NCBI GenBank assembly: GCA_002869605.1
Contig: PKUI01000170.1
Span: 7,007 to 71,006 of the forward strand
DNA from: Desulfuromonas sp.
Lineage (GTDB): Bacteria; Desulfobacterota; Desulfuromonadia; Desulfuromonadales; SZUA-401
DNA length: 64,000 nucleotides
Reading direction: 5' to 3'
The notes below the pieces were generated by a model. It was not told where the DNA came from. It worked only from the letters and a program-made list of their open reading frames with translations, and ran no database searches. The translations under genes and the position numbers were made by a program. Shown in pieces: positions 9,569 through 18,677 of this stretch (positions are counted from its first letter, which is position 1; each line of letters opens with the position of its first letter).

Positions 9569-9790
9569 TTAACCGCTGCGTCGACAGAGCACGAAGGTAT
9601 TGATCATCTCGAGCGCCAGGCAGACCATAAACCAGCAGACCTGCAGCAACTGAAACAGCAACATGGTCTCACCGTAGTCGTAGCGAAAACGACCAAGTAA
9701 AAAACCCGCGCCGTACACCAGCGAAGGCAGAAACATGAAACAGGCCGTTGCGATGGCCAACCCCGTGAGCCACATTGCTTGACGCTTCAT
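9569..9790 (-). CDS. small two-helix membrane protein (73 aa)
   Basis: A 73-residue protein with two hydrophobic segments (about residues 7-30 and 45-67) joined by a short loop with basic and Tyr residues. It is preceded by GGGGGAG as ribosome binding site and by a good promoter, and followed by a terminator, so it looks like a single-gene transcript. No family recognised. Confidence 0.65.
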   Translation of the reverse strand: MKRQAMWLTGLAIATACFMFLPSLVYGAGFLLGRFRYDYGETMLLFQLLQVCWFMVCLALEMINTFVLCRRSG

Positions 9791-9828
9791 GAGCCGATCT
9801 CCCCCCGTAGGATATAGTGAGCGGGGAG

Positions 9829-9856
9829 ATTATACCCAAACGGTTAGAATCTTCAA
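9829..9856 (-). promoter_or_regulatory. sigma70-type promoter for the 73-aa membrane protein
   Basis: On the minus strand, TTGAAG (9851-9856) and a perfect TATAAT (9829-9834) are separated by 16 nt, about 40 nt before the start codon at 9790. Confidence 0.55.
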
Positions 9857-9871
9857 ATCTTAATTGTCAAG

Positions 9872-10615
9872 TTACTCCGTTTTGCACAATACCAGCAACT
9901 CCAACACCCCGAAATAAAAGCGCCGTGACTGCTGTACCGAAAATCCGCAATCGTGCATCAGGTGACGCAGTGTGGCCCGGTCAGGGTAGGTCGCCAGGCT
10001 CGCCGCGATATAGGCGTGAATTTCCGGGTTACCGTGCAGCAACAGCCCCCACAGGCCGCACCAGTAGCGTAGCAGGCCGTACTGAAAATACTGCACCAGA
10101 CGGTTCGCCGGCTTGGAAAAATCGAGCAGGGCCACCGTTCCTCCCGGCTTGAGTATCCGGTAGATCTCGGCAAAAGCCTCCCTGAGCTGCGGTGCATTGC
10201 GCACCGCGTAACTGCCGGTCACGAGATCCGCCGAGGCGTCAGCAAGGCCGGTTGCAAGCATGTCCCCCTGCACAAAACTCACGTGGGAGTAGCGGTTGCG
10301 ACGCAGCGCGATGGCAAGCATCGGCGCGGTCAGGTCATTGCCGATGACCTTCCCCTGCGGGTAGCGGTCGGCGAGCAGAAAGGCGACATCCCCGGTGCCG
10401 CTGGCCAAATCGACACACACCGGGTGAGGGTGATCAGGCAACGCCTCGACCAGGGCCCTCTTCCAGGCCATGTCCCGCCCCAACGACATCGCGCGGGTGG
10501 CGATATCGTAACGGCTGGCAGCTTCGCTGAAGTGCTGCTCGTTGTAGAAACGCTTGTCCTCTGGAGCATGCAGGTGGTCGCGGATCTTGAGGTTGAAACG
10601 TTCGCCGCGGCTCAT
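9872..10615 (-). CDS. UbiE/COQ5-type SAM-dependent methyltransferase
   Basis: A 247-residue class I methyltransferase. The SAM-binding motif I is DLASGTGDVAF and the post-motif LKPGGTVALLDFSKP is typical of the UbiE/MenG C-methyltransferases of quinone biosynthesis. The start at 10615 overlaps the stop of the U32-family gene (ATGA) and gives MSRGERFNLK. As last gene of the operon beginning at 16482, it most likely methylates the product of the type III polyketide synthase at 15871, not menaquinone; dedicated quinone function cannot be excluded. Confidence 0.85.
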   Translation of the reverse strand: MSRGERFNLKIRDHLHAPEDKRFYNEQHFSEAASRYDIATRAMSLGRDMAWKRALVEALPDHPHPVCVDLASGTGDVAFLLADRYPQGKVIGNDLTAPMLAIALRRNRYSHVSFVQGDMLATGLADASADLVTGSYAVRNAPQLREAFAEIYRILKPGGTVALLDFSKPANRLVQYFQYGLLRYWCGLWGLLLHGNPEIHAYIAASLATYPDRATLRHLMHDCGFSVQQSRRFYFGVLELLVLCKTE

Positions 10616-11868
10616 ACCCGATTCCTCTTGTCGCGATTCCCGGGCAGGTAACACCACATGCTCCCCCCGTGGAGTGATTCGAACAGCTCGTCGTAGGCCG
10701 CGAGAGCCGCTTCGCGGTTCCGTTCGTCGATTTTCACCGCTTTCTCCGCAAACTCGTGACACCAGCGACACTCCTCGCAATCAACGCCGATACAGCTGTC
10801 GGTTTTGAATCGCTCCATGAATCCGTCGAGTGCGCGGTTATCGATAGTGACCGGTGGTTCTCCCTCGATGGGCCTGGTCATGCCGCGCAGCTCGGCGAGC
10901 CTTTTGAGCGGCAGCATGCGCAGGGGGTTGGCCAGCGCCGGACGCAGAATGAAGCGGAGCAACCAGCCGAGCCCATGGCGATAGTAGTGGTGGTCTTGGC
11001 GAATCCCCTTGAATCCGTAGGGCTGAATCAAATCAAGCAGATTGCCATCGTAACGTCGCTCGCTGTACGCCTTGACCCGCGCCATCATCATCTCGGTCGG
11101 AATGTCGCGCTCAGCGATCTTGAACAGGTCATACCCCATCTCTTCGTAGACCGGCAGATCCTCGGGACGGATCCACTCGGAGCGGATGTAGTTGACCGGG
11201 TCACGCAGCTTCATCTCGGTGCACTTGAGGAAGCACCAGTCGATGAAGAACCCCTTGTTGGCGTGCCACGCCTGACCGCTATGGGCGAGAGCATTCATAT
11301 GCATCGGCGACATGGCGCATCCGGTCAGGCAGTTGTTGTTCGCCATCAGTTCCAGATCGCAGGAGAGTGATTGTCGGATCTGGCGCAACGTTTCGAGTTC
11401 ACGGTTGACCAGAATCGAGTCGAGCACGATACAGTCGGCCCCCATCTCTTCCCACATCTGCGCCTTGCGCACCCGGTCGACGCCGCCGAACACCGAGATA
11501 CGCACCTTCAGATGCGGGTGACGCGCCTTGACCAGCTGCAGCATGAACGGGGTGGCAACGGTCACCGAGGTGACACCGATACCGCTCACCCAGTCGAGCA
11601 GGCGGTTGATCTCCTGCTGCCCCTTGCGGGTGATCTCTCGGTTCCCCAAACACGAAGCGTTGAGCAGATAGTTGAAAGCGATGCCGGCGACGTTGCAGTG
11701 ACGCACGTGCGCCTCGAGTTTGCGGCGCGACACCTTGCCGAGCTGGTAAGGGGCGCGTCCGCCGCCGACCGCGTCGCTCTGCAGCTTGCCGAACAGCTCG
11801 GTGACCGGGTAGTCGCGGCACTGCTCGATCAGCTCCGGATCGAAATTCGTCGCTACACTCAAACGCAT
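10612..11868 (-). CDS. U32-family Fe-S protein (UbiU/UbiV-like), candidate O2-independent hydroxylase
   Basis: A 418-residue member of the peptidase-U32 superfamily. It has a TIM-barrel-like N-terminal part and four cysteines arranged as two CxxxC pairs (C180/C184 in NCLTGC and C212/C216 in WCFLKC), the kind of set that holds a [4Fe-4S] cluster in UbiU, UbiV and RlhA. A second Cys-rich patch lies near the C-terminus (CIGVDCEECRWC). UbiU/UbiV hydroxylate the ubiquinone ring without O2. Neighbours are a methyltransferase (4-nt overlap) and, upstream, polyketide synthase and exporter genes. Hydroxylation of the polyketide product is inferred; the family also contains tRNA/rRNA modification enzymes and proteases. 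Confidence 0.75.
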   Translation of the reverse strand: MRLSVATNFDPELIEQCRDYPVTELFGKLQSDAVGGGRAPYQLGKVSRRKLEAHVRHCNVAGIAFNYLLNASCLGNREITRKGQQEINRLLDWVSGIGVTSVTVATPFMLQLVKARHPHLKVRISVFGGVDRVRKAQMWEEMGADCIVLDSILVNRELETLRQIRQSLSCDLELMANNNCLTGCAMSPMHMNALAHSGQAWHANKGFFIDWCFLKCTEMKLRDPVNYIRSEWIRPEDLPVYEEMGYDLFKIAERDIPTEMMMARVKAYSERRYDGNLLDLIQPYGFKGIRQDHHYYRHGLGWLLRFILRPALANPLRMLPLKRLAELRGMTRPIEGEPPVTIDNRALDGFMERFKTDSCIGVDCEECRWCHEFAEKAVKIDERNREAALAAYDELFESLHGGSMWCYLPGNRDKRNRV

Positions 11869-11886
11869 CGTTTCAAAACTCCTTGT

Positions 11887-12492
11887 TCATGGTTCCTGTT
11901 GAACTTCTGCCAGCCAGGCTGCGGCCTGCTGCTCATCGAGGGAAAAATTGTCGGCGGCAATCGCGGCGCTGTTGGCCTGCACGTAGGAGCGGGGTGCGCT
12001 CCAGACCGCCAGCACCTGTTTGCCCCGCACCCGCAGTCGACCCAGCCCACCGTCCAGTTGCGGTAACGACAGGGCAATCAGGTTGAGCCGTTCGCCAACG
12101 ATGAATTCAATCGCCAGGAGTTGGCTCTTGTCAGTGGTGTCGTCCCGTTGGCGGAAAGCCTGCCACGAATGCTCGACGGCCTTGTAGAGTTCATCGCGGT
12201 AGCGCAGCGACCCGGCATGGCCGTCCGAACCTTGCGGCCAGCGTTTCTCCTCTTTGGTGTGAATCGCCGCCACAACCCGTTTGAGCACCCGGCTCGTCAG
12301 CAGGATCTGGATCACCACCAGCTCTCCACGGCGCACCACCTGCACCTCCCCGTGGGGCTGTGCAGGCGAGGGAACGATGGTGCGGCGCACCACCAGGTCC
12401 TGCTGCGGATCGAGCTGTGCCGCAAAGCGCGGTTCGCCCCACGCGGGGCTGGCCAGCAGCAGGGCCAAAAGCAGCAACGCTACGCTTCTCAT
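11887..12492 (-). CDS. secreted hypothetical protein in polyketide/export operon
   Basis: A 201-residue protein with a clear signal peptide (MRSVALLLLALLLASPAWG). The mature part is mostly beta with basic patches. Start at 12492 chosen because it overlaps the exporter stop (ATGA) and opens directly on the signal sequence. MMPL exporters are often paired with a periplasmic LolA-like carrier, and this protein occupies that position and size, but I do not see enough to assign it to LolA. Function unknown. Confidence 0.7.
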   Translation of the reverse strand: MRSVALLLLALLLASPAWGEPRFAAQLDPQQDLVVRRTIVPSPAQPHGEVQVVRRGELVVIQILLTSRVLKRVVAAIHTKEEKRWPQGSDGHAGSLRYRDELYKAVEHSWQAFRQRDDTTDKSQLLAIEFIVGERLNLIALSLPQLDGGLGRLRVRGKQVLAVWSAPRSYVQANSAAIAADNFSLDEQQAAAWLAEVQQEP

Positions 12493-14759
12493 TCCGGCAC
12501 CTCCTCGCCTTGCGGAGAGCCCAGCACCAGCACCGCCGGTAACACCACCAGGTCGCACAGCAGGGCTGCGATCAACGTCCCGCCGACCAGCAGCGAAAAG
12601 TAAATCGTCGGCCAGAAACTGCCGAAACAGCCGACCCAGAAACCGAGCGCCAGCACCAGCGAGGAAACGGTCAGGGCACGCCCGGTACCGGTGGTGGTTG
12701 CGAATACTGCACCGCGCGGCTCTCCGCGGAACACCCGGCGGTAGTTCACCAGGTAGTGGATGGTGTCATCGACGGCCAGGCCGATCACCACCGCTCCGAT
12801 CATCGCCGTACCGGTACTCAAATCGATGCCGGCCGCCCCCATGACCCCGGCCGCCCAGATGATCGGGATTAGGTTCGGGATCATCGACAGCAACGTCAGC
12901 CGCAGGGAGCGAAGCAGCACCAGGATGCTCAGCATCACCAACAGCAGCGACAGCGAGAAGCTGCGCAGCATATCGACCACCAGGTTGTTGGAATCGACCG
13001 CCACCTGATAGAAGCTTCCGGTCGCCGTCAGTTGATAGCGACCGCCCCCGAGTCCTGCCGCCATGCCGAGAATCTGCTGCGCCAGGGTAGCGGTCTGCTG
13101 ACTACCGAGTATCGGCAGCCGCACGCTGAACCGCGCGACCGTGCGCTCGGGTGTGAGGAAGCGGTTCGAAAGCTGCGGATCATTAGACATCGCCAGCAAC
13201 TCGAGGAGCACGTCCAGCTCGTCCTGATTATCGGGCAGCGCCAGCTTTTCCCCACCGGATTCGGCCCGCTGCAGGGGGCGCAGCAACGTCAGGATCGACA
13301 GTGCCCCCGCGACCTGCGGCTGCTGCTCGATTTGCTTCACCAAAGCTTCAAGCGTGCGGTAGTCTGCGAGCTCCGTCAACGGTTTGCCGTCGCGCCGTTC
13401 GAACATGAACTCGAGGGTATTGACGCTACCGAGCTGACGATCGATCGAGCGCGTATCAATCGCCAGCGGCGTATCCTTTTTAAGAAACGCGACCAGGTTG
13501 GTATTGTTGCGTATCGTCGGGATAAAAACCGCGCTAACTGTCAACAGCAGTAGAGTCACCACGATAATTCCCTGGGGATACCGTAGCGTCAGCCGGGCGA
13601 TCCACTCCAGGATACGCTTGAGAAACCCCAGCCCTTCCCGCCGCCGCACATCGACGATCAGCCGTTGAAAACTGAGCCACACCGGAACCAGCAGCATACC
13701 GACCACGAACGCCAGGCTAACGCCGAGCGCTGCGAAAAGCCCGAAGTGACGCACCGCGGGAACGCTGCTGATGGTCAGCGAAGCTAGCCCCAGGGCGGTG
13801 GTCAGCGAGGTAAACAGGCACGGCGTGAACAGCTCGCCGACCTTGCCGGCCAGCAGCGGCAGACGCTGAGCGTCATCCCCCTGGAGCTGCAACCAGCCAT
13901 TGTAGAGATGTACGCTGGTGCTGACCGACAACACCATGATCACCGGCGGCAACAGCGCGGTAATGGTGTTGAGCTCCAGCCCGGCCAGCCCGTAGCAGCC
14001 CATGGTCCAGACCAGGCTGATAGCGGTCACCGCCAGCGGCAACAACAGCCCCGACGGATGTCGGAAGATCAGTACCAGCAACAGCGCCAGCATCGCAACC
14101 ACCAGCGGCAGGACCACCCGTTGATCGCGATCGATGAAACGGGCCACATCGTTTTTCTGCACTCCGACGCCGGTCAGGTGCAACTCGGTGTGCCCGGCAT
14201 ACTCCTGCTGCAGAGCGCGCAGAGACTCGATCAGCAGCCGGCGGTAATCGTGGTCATGACGCCGGTCCTCCAGTTCGATCAGCAGGACGGCAGTGTGCAG
14301 GTCGGCTGAAATCAGCAGCCCTTTGAACTGTGGATTGTCATCGAGGATGGCCTGCAGTGCTGCCGCATCTGCAGAGTCGTTGAACAACGGGTGCGGTTCG
14401 GCACCCCACCTCCCGGGAACCAGGTGTTGCGCGTTGGCCAGACTCCAGACCCGGGTCACGCCGTCGAGACCGGCGACTCTCTCGGCAAGGGAGCTGAGCA
14501 GTTCACGCCCGGATTTTTCCAGCAGCCGGGTATGCCCGACACTCAGCAACAGCTGCTCGTCGTTGCCGAACAACTTCAGGAAACGGTCATAGTCGGCAAG
14601 CCGGGCAGCATCGTCCGCCACCATGGAGCGATTATCCTGCTCGATACCGACGTGTGCGGCCGGAATGGCCAGAAGCGCCGTGAGCAGAAAAAGGCCAAAC
14701 AGCACCAGCACTCGCCAGCGCCCCAGCAGCCTCATCAGAAGTGCTTCGACCGCACGCAT
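12489..14759 (-). CDS. MMPL/RND-superfamily lipid exporter
   Basis: A 756-residue membrane protein with the duplicated MMPL layout: helix 1, large periplasmic domain, five helices, repeated. HpnN-type hopanoid and mycobacterial lipid exporters belong here. Relay Asp residues are visible in the C-terminal half (GLAVDDTIHYLVNYRR). The start at 14759 lies 2 nt after the polyketide synthase stop; a longer upstream frame reads into that gene and is rejected. Most likely it moves the polyketide lipid out of the inner membrane. A paralogue (54661) serves the aryl-polyene cluster. Confidence 0.85.
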   Translation of the reverse strand: MRAVEALLMRLLGRWRVLVLFGLFLLTALLAIPAAHVGIEQDNRSMVADDAARLADYDRFLKLFGNDEQLLLSVGHTRLLEKSGRELLSSLAERVAGLDGVTRVWSLANAQHLVPGRWGAEPHPLFNDSADAAALQAILDDNPQFKGLLISADLHTAVLLIELEDRRHDHDYRRLLIESLRALQQEYAGHTELHLTGVGVQKNDVARFIDRDQRVVLPLVVAMLALLLVLIFRHPSGLLLPLAVTAISLVWTMGCYGLAGLELNTITALLPPVIMVLSVSTSVHLYNGWLQLQGDDAQRLPLLAGKVGELFTPCLFTSLTTALGLASLTISSVPAVRHFGLFAALGVSLAFVVGMLLVPVWLSFQRLIVDVRRREGLGFLKRILEWIARLTLRYPQGIIVVTLLLLTVSAVFIPTIRNNTNLVAFLKKDTPLAIDTRSIDRQLGSVNTLEFMFERRDGKPLTELADYRTLEALVKQIEQQPQVAGALSILTLLRPLQRAESGGEKLALPDNQDELDVLLELLAMSNDPQLSNRFLTPERTVARFSVRLPILGSQQTATLAQQILGMAAGLGGGRYQLTATGSFYQVAVDSNNLVVDMLRSFSLSLLLVMLSILVLLRSLRLTLLSMIPNLIPIIWAAGVMGAAGIDLSTGTAMIGAVVIGLAVDDTIHYLVNYRRVFRGEPRGAVFATTTGTGRALTVSSLVLALGFWVGCFGSFWPTIYFSLLVGGTLIAALLCDLVVLPAVLVLGSPQGEEVPE

Positions 14760-14761
14760 GC

Positions 14762-15871
14762 CTAACCCCGCTGCGTCTCCAGCAGAGCCATCTCCACGGT
14801 CAGGCCGGGGCCGAAGGCCATGGCACAAACCTGCTCCGGACTGTCTGCCGGGCTGCGCTTCAGCGCCTCCTGCAGCACAAACAGAATGGTCGCGCTGCTC
14901 ATGTTACCGAACCGACGGAGCACCTCGCGCGACGGGGCAACCTGCTCCGGAAGCAGTGACAGGCTTTCGGCTACCTTGTCGACAATCGCCTTGCCGCCCG
15001 GGTGTACGGCCCAGGTCCCGATGGCGTCAAACCCCAGCGCGGCATCATTCAGCAGCGGAGCAAGCGCCTGTCCGATGTTCGCACCGATAATCTTCGGAAT
15101 GTAGCTCGACAACGCGATATCGAAACCGAAATCGCCGATGGTCCAGGCCATATCCTGAAGGCCGCCAGGAATCAGGGTGGAGCGAAAGGACCCCAGACGG
15201 TAACCACGCTGCCCGGTCGCAAGCGGGCGGGCGCTGACGATCGACGCTGCGACGCCGTCGGAGAACAGGGCGTTGGCAAGCATCGAATCCTCGCCCCCAT
15301 CGAGCTGCAGGTGCAGGGTACACAGTTCAAGGCACATCACCAGCACCACCGCCTCGGGATCGGCGGTGCAGAACTGCTGGGCCATGTGCAGGCCGGGAAA
15401 GGCCGCGTAGCAGCCCATGAAGCCGAGATGATAACGCTGTGTCGATGGGGCGAGGCCGAGTTCGGTGATGATGTGGTAGTCGGGACCGGGGTTGCAAAAA
15501 CCGGTGCATGAGATCGTCACCACGTGACTGATGTCGCCAGTCTCGATCCCGGGGCAGTTGTCGATGGTCCGACGCGCCAACTCCACGGCGAGCCGCCGCG
15601 AGGCCTCAGTATAGATGGCGTTGCGCTGTGCGGTGCTCGGTTGCTTGCGCCCCCCCTCGCCGTCTAGGGGGAAAAAGTCGTCCTCCCGCCCCTCATCGAA
15701 CGACTCGATCACACTGTAGCGTTGCTCGATCCCCGACTTCCTGTTCAAGGCTCGAACCATCCGTTTCTGGCGCTCGTCGCTGGTCCACTCCGCCATTTTC
15801 CCCCCGGCATATTCCTGGGGATAACAGCGACTTGGGGTGAGTGTCTCTAGGTGATGGATCAACACGCTCAT
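14762..15871 (-). CDS. type III polyketide synthase (chalcone synthase-like)
   Basis: A 369-residue homodimeric ketosynthase of the chalcone/alkylresorcinol synthase family. The catalytic triad is complete: Cys154 (GFMGCYAAFPG), His290 (WAVHPGGK) and Asn323 (RFGNMSSAT). Such enzymes extend an acyl-CoA starter with malonyl-CoA and cyclise it to resorcinols, pyrones or related rings. It overlaps the YceI-like gene by 4 nt and is followed by exporter, U32 and methyltransferase genes. Starter and ring type cannot be read from the sequence; the exporter and YceI neighbours suggest a long-chain lipid product. Confidence 0.93.
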   Translation of the reverse strand: MSVLIHHLETLTPSRCYPQEYAGGKMAEWTSDERQKRMVRALNRKSGIEQRYSVIESFDEGREDDFFPLDGEGGRKQPSTAQRNAIYTEASRRLAVELARRTIDNCPGIETGDISHVVTISCTGFCNPGPDYHIITELGLAPSTQRYHLGFMGCYAAFPGLHMAQQFCTADPEAVVLVMCLELCTLHLQLDGGEDSMLANALFSDGVAASIVSARPLATGQRGYRLGSFRSTLIPGGLQDMAWTIGDFGFDIALSSYIPKIIGANIGQALAPLLNDAALGFDAIGTWAVHPGGKAIVDKVAESLSLLPEQVAPSREVLRRFGNMSSATILFVLQEALKRSPADSPEQVCAMAFGPGLTVEMALLETQRG

Positions 15872-16482
15872 TGCGCCTCCGGGATCTGCGACACTTCTTT
15901 GCCTGGAACGTTAAACGTCCCCTTGAGCTGCAGGTCGATCTCCACCCGCACGGCGTCGGCGACCCGGATGATCCCGAGAACACCCGGCGCCTCGAGGCCG
16001 AAGTCTGCAAGGGAGACAGGGAGCTCAAATGTGGCTGTTACCTGCTCCGGGGTAACACTCAGCCTGATTACCGAGGCCGTGACCGGTCGGGTGACATCAC
16101 GGACCGTGACCATGAACGGGAGTTCCCCCGCGCCGGTGGCCTGCCAGTCGGCCAGCAGGGCATCCACCCGAAGGTCTGAAAAGGTGCCCGTAATCTTCGG
16201 GTAAAGTTCGCTGTCGAACATGCCACGCATGGTCTTGTCACGCGAGGAGTTATCGGTGTCGAACCCCGCCACGGGGACCTCGACTTGCGCCGTGTCGAGA
16301 TAGCGTGACCCGTCACGGTTTTCAATCTCCAGGATGAATGGGGTACAGGCTCCCTGCCCATCAAAAGAATGCAGGGTCGAATCGCCGTAAAAGCGCAGCT
16401 GACACGATCCCTCAAGGTTGTCAGCCAGTGCCGGGGTGGCGATAAAAACGAGTAACATCAGGTAGAGGCAGGTTTTCGACAT
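15868..16482 (-). CDS. YceI-family periplasmic lipid-binding protein
   Basis: A 204-residue exported protein: signal peptide ending TPALADN, then a YceI-type lipocalin-like barrel with the usual phrases (STLHSFDG, SELYPKITGTFSDL, VTRPVTA). YceI homologues bind polyisoprenoid or other amphiphilic chains. It is the first gene of the six-gene operon, with AAGGAGTAT as ribosome binding site lying inside one arm of a perfect inverted repeat. A role in carrying the operon's hydrophobic product across the periplasm is inferred. Confidence 0.88.
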   Translation of the reverse strand: MSKTCLYLMLLVFIATPALADNLEGSCQLRFYGDSTLHSFDGQGACTPFILEIENRDGSRYLDTAQVEVPVAGFDTDNSSRDKTMRGMFDSELYPKITGTFSDLRVDALLADWQATGAGELPFMVTVRDVTRPVTASVIRLSVTPEQVTATFELPVSLADFGLEAPGVLGIIRVADAVRVEIDLQLKGTFNVPGKEVSQIPEAQ

Positions 16483-16487
16483 GCACG

Positions 16488-16524
16488 ATACTCCTTATCG
16501 CATTAATGACTCGATAAGGAGTAT
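16488..16524. promoter_or_regulatory. perfect 13-bp inverted repeat over the yceI leader
   Basis: ATACTCCTTATCG (16488-16500) and its exact complement (16512-16524) flank an 11-nt spacer, directly before the YceI-like start codon. On the minus strand the start-proximal arm contains the ribosome binding site, and a TATACT -10-like hexamer overlaps the other arm. It could be an operator for a dimeric repressor or an RNA hairpin that hides the ribosome binding site. Confidence 0.7.
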
Positions 16525-16595
16525 ATCGTCTTAATGAAACAATGAAAGGACCGGGACACCATGGAGGCGGTGTTACCCAGGATGTGGAGGGGAAA

Positions 16596-18194
16596 TCAGG
16601 CCTGTTGCTGTCGCGGCAGACTGAATTCGACCCGGGTTCCCTGGCCGGGCGCGCTGGTCGCGGAGATTTCACCGCCATGAGATTCCACGATATGACGGGC
16701 GATGTGCAGGCCCATTCCAAGCCCACTAGGGGCGGTATTGGCATTGTCGGCACGGTAGTACTTGTCAAACATCTGTGCCAGCTGTTCCCTGCTCATGCCG
16801 ACCCCGCGGTCAGAAACAGCAATGACAACCTGTTGTTCGTCGAGCCAGACATCCATCTTGACTTCGACCTCCGCGGGCGAATATTTGACCGCGTTGCTCA
16901 ACAGGTTTTGAATGACCTGGGCAATCCGAACCCGGTCAAAGCTGATCGACTCCGGAAACGCACTCTCCGCCGGCATCTCGATACGGCAACTTGGATACTG
17001 TCGGTGAAACTGTTCGACGACACTCATCACCGCAGCATGCAACGACCCCGGTTCAGCCTTGATCGGCAACGGCTCGTTGCGTTGCAGCCTGCTGACATCG
17101 AGCAGCTCGTCGACCAACCGCGCCAGCATCTCGCCCTTCGCGTTGATCTCCTCCAGGAACTCGTCCCTTTCCTCGCCGCTGAAGGGGCCAAAGTCGTTCT
17201 TGTTGAGAAGCAGTTCGCTGAATCCGAGAATCGTGGCCAGTGGGGTGCGCAGCTCGTGCGCTGCCACCGAGATAAAATCGTCCTTGGCCTGATCGGCAGC
17301 TCGCAGCTGCTCCGCAGCACGACAATGGCTGATCACCAGGGCCGTCAGGGCGGCCACCGCGTGAATCAGGTCAAGATCGGCGGCCTCCGGTTCGCGCGGC
17401 TGCCGGTAATATAGAGCAAAGGTCCCTAGCACCTTGCCTTCGGCGTCAACAATCGGCTCCGACCAGCAGGCCCGTAAACCGCTCCGTTCCGCCAGGCGCC
17501 GCGCACGGTGCCAGTAGGGATGATCCAGCAGGTCACTCACAATCACACGCTCGTTGCGAAACGCCGCAGTTCCACAAGAACCGACGCCGTCCCCGATCGC
17601 CATCCCTTCGATGGCCTGGTTGTATTCCTGGGGAAGGCTCGGCGCCGCAAGGCGATGGAGTGTCCCTTGTTTGGCATCAAGCCGCAAAATTGAGCAGAGC
17701 ATCCCCTCGCCGAGCCCCTCGATAGAGGCGACAATTTCCGTGCAGATCTTCTCCAGCGCCACTCCCTGGTAGAGCAGCTCCAACACGCGGTTGCGCCCCT
17801 GCTCCAACAACCGTTCGCGCCGTTCACGCGTGATATCACGCAGGGTCGCCACCAGCAGTGTCTCCCCCTGCTGACCATCGACGGCAACATACGTAACCTC
17901 GGCCCAAACCAGGCGCCCATCACGATTGAACATGCGCCGCATTGCACTCTGTTGAACACTCTGTTGAAGATTGTCGTCGGCAAGAACCGCCGCACGCCGC
18001 TGCCGCTCCATGTCTCGATCGAGCTCGTGGCAGAGACCAAAAACATCACGCGACAGCAACTCTTCACGGGTTAACCCGAGCAGTCCCCTGTAGGCCTCAT
18101 TGAAAAAGACCAGCTTGCCGTCACGGTCAGAGACCTCCAGCGCAACACCGGGGTTGCCACAAATACCCGCGATAATCGAATCATGACTGTTCAT
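16596..18194 (-). CDS. PAS-GAF sensor histidine kinase (orphan)
   Basis: A 532-residue soluble kinase: PAS domain (about 10-130), GAF domain (about 145-290), HisKA (AAHELRTPLATI), then an ATPase domain ending GLGMGLHIARHIVESHGG. No membrane segment is visible, so it probably senses a cytosolic signal. Start chosen at 18194, preceded by GGAGAGG. No response regulator is adjacent. It is the last chromosomal gene before the tRNA-borne island. Confidence 0.88.
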   Translation of the reverse strand: MNSHDSIIAGICGNPGVALEVSDRDGKLVFFNEAYRGLLGLTREELLSRDVFGLCHELDRDMERQRRAAVLADDNLQQSVQQSAMRRMFNRDGRLVWAEVTYVAVDGQQGETLLVATLRDITRERRERLLEQGRNRVLELLYQGVALEKICTEIVASIEGLGEGMLCSILRLDAKQGTLHRLAAPSLPQEYNQAIEGMAIGDGVGSCGTAAFRNERVIVSDLLDHPYWHRARRLAERSGLRACWSEPIVDAEGKVLGTFALYYRQPREPEAADLDLIHAVAALTALVISHCRAAEQLRAADQAKDDFISVAAHELRTPLATILGFSELLLNKNDFGPFSGEERDEFLEEINAKGEMLARLVDELLDVSRLQRNEPLPIKAEPGSLHAAVMSVVEQFHRQYPSCRIEMPAESAFPESISFDRVRIAQVIQNLLSNAVKYSPAEVEVKMDVWLDEQQVVIAVSDRGVGMSREQLAQMFDKYYRADNANTAPSGLGMGLHIARHIVESHGGEISATSAPGQGTRVEFSLPRQQQA

Positions 18195-18342
18195 CAAGCC
18201 TCTCCTACAGATAAAACACTCCATGACGGCGAGCCGTCACACTTTGGCCACCAGGATTAACGTTCAAATGTTGCGCCAAGAATCTAATGAAAGAGAAAAA
18301 TAATCTGCTCCGACAGGGCAAACAAGCTGGCAGAGAATTTGA

Positions 18343-18371
18343 TTGAAAAGCTCCCTCGATTGTGCTAATTA
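18343..18371 (+). promoter_or_regulatory. promoter of tRNA-Thr
   Basis: TTGAAA (18343-18348), 17-nt spacer, TAATTA (18366-18371), about 20 nt before the tRNA 5' end. Confidence 0.5.
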
Positions 18372-18391
18372 CTCGAATCCTATCAAGAATT

Positions 18392-18496
<105 letters not shown>

Positions 18497-18677
18497 TTGT
18501 AGGCCTTTTTTCTTTTGAGCGGAGGAGCAATGGAATTAGCAGTGGGCAATGCAAAGGAAGGGTACTCGGTGGGATAAAGACAGGAATTGGGGATGGAACC
18601 AAACACTCAATAGCGCGACTCATTTTGTCGCCTGAGCCATTTATCCTTAATCTAGGTCATATCCGAAGGAGAACAGA

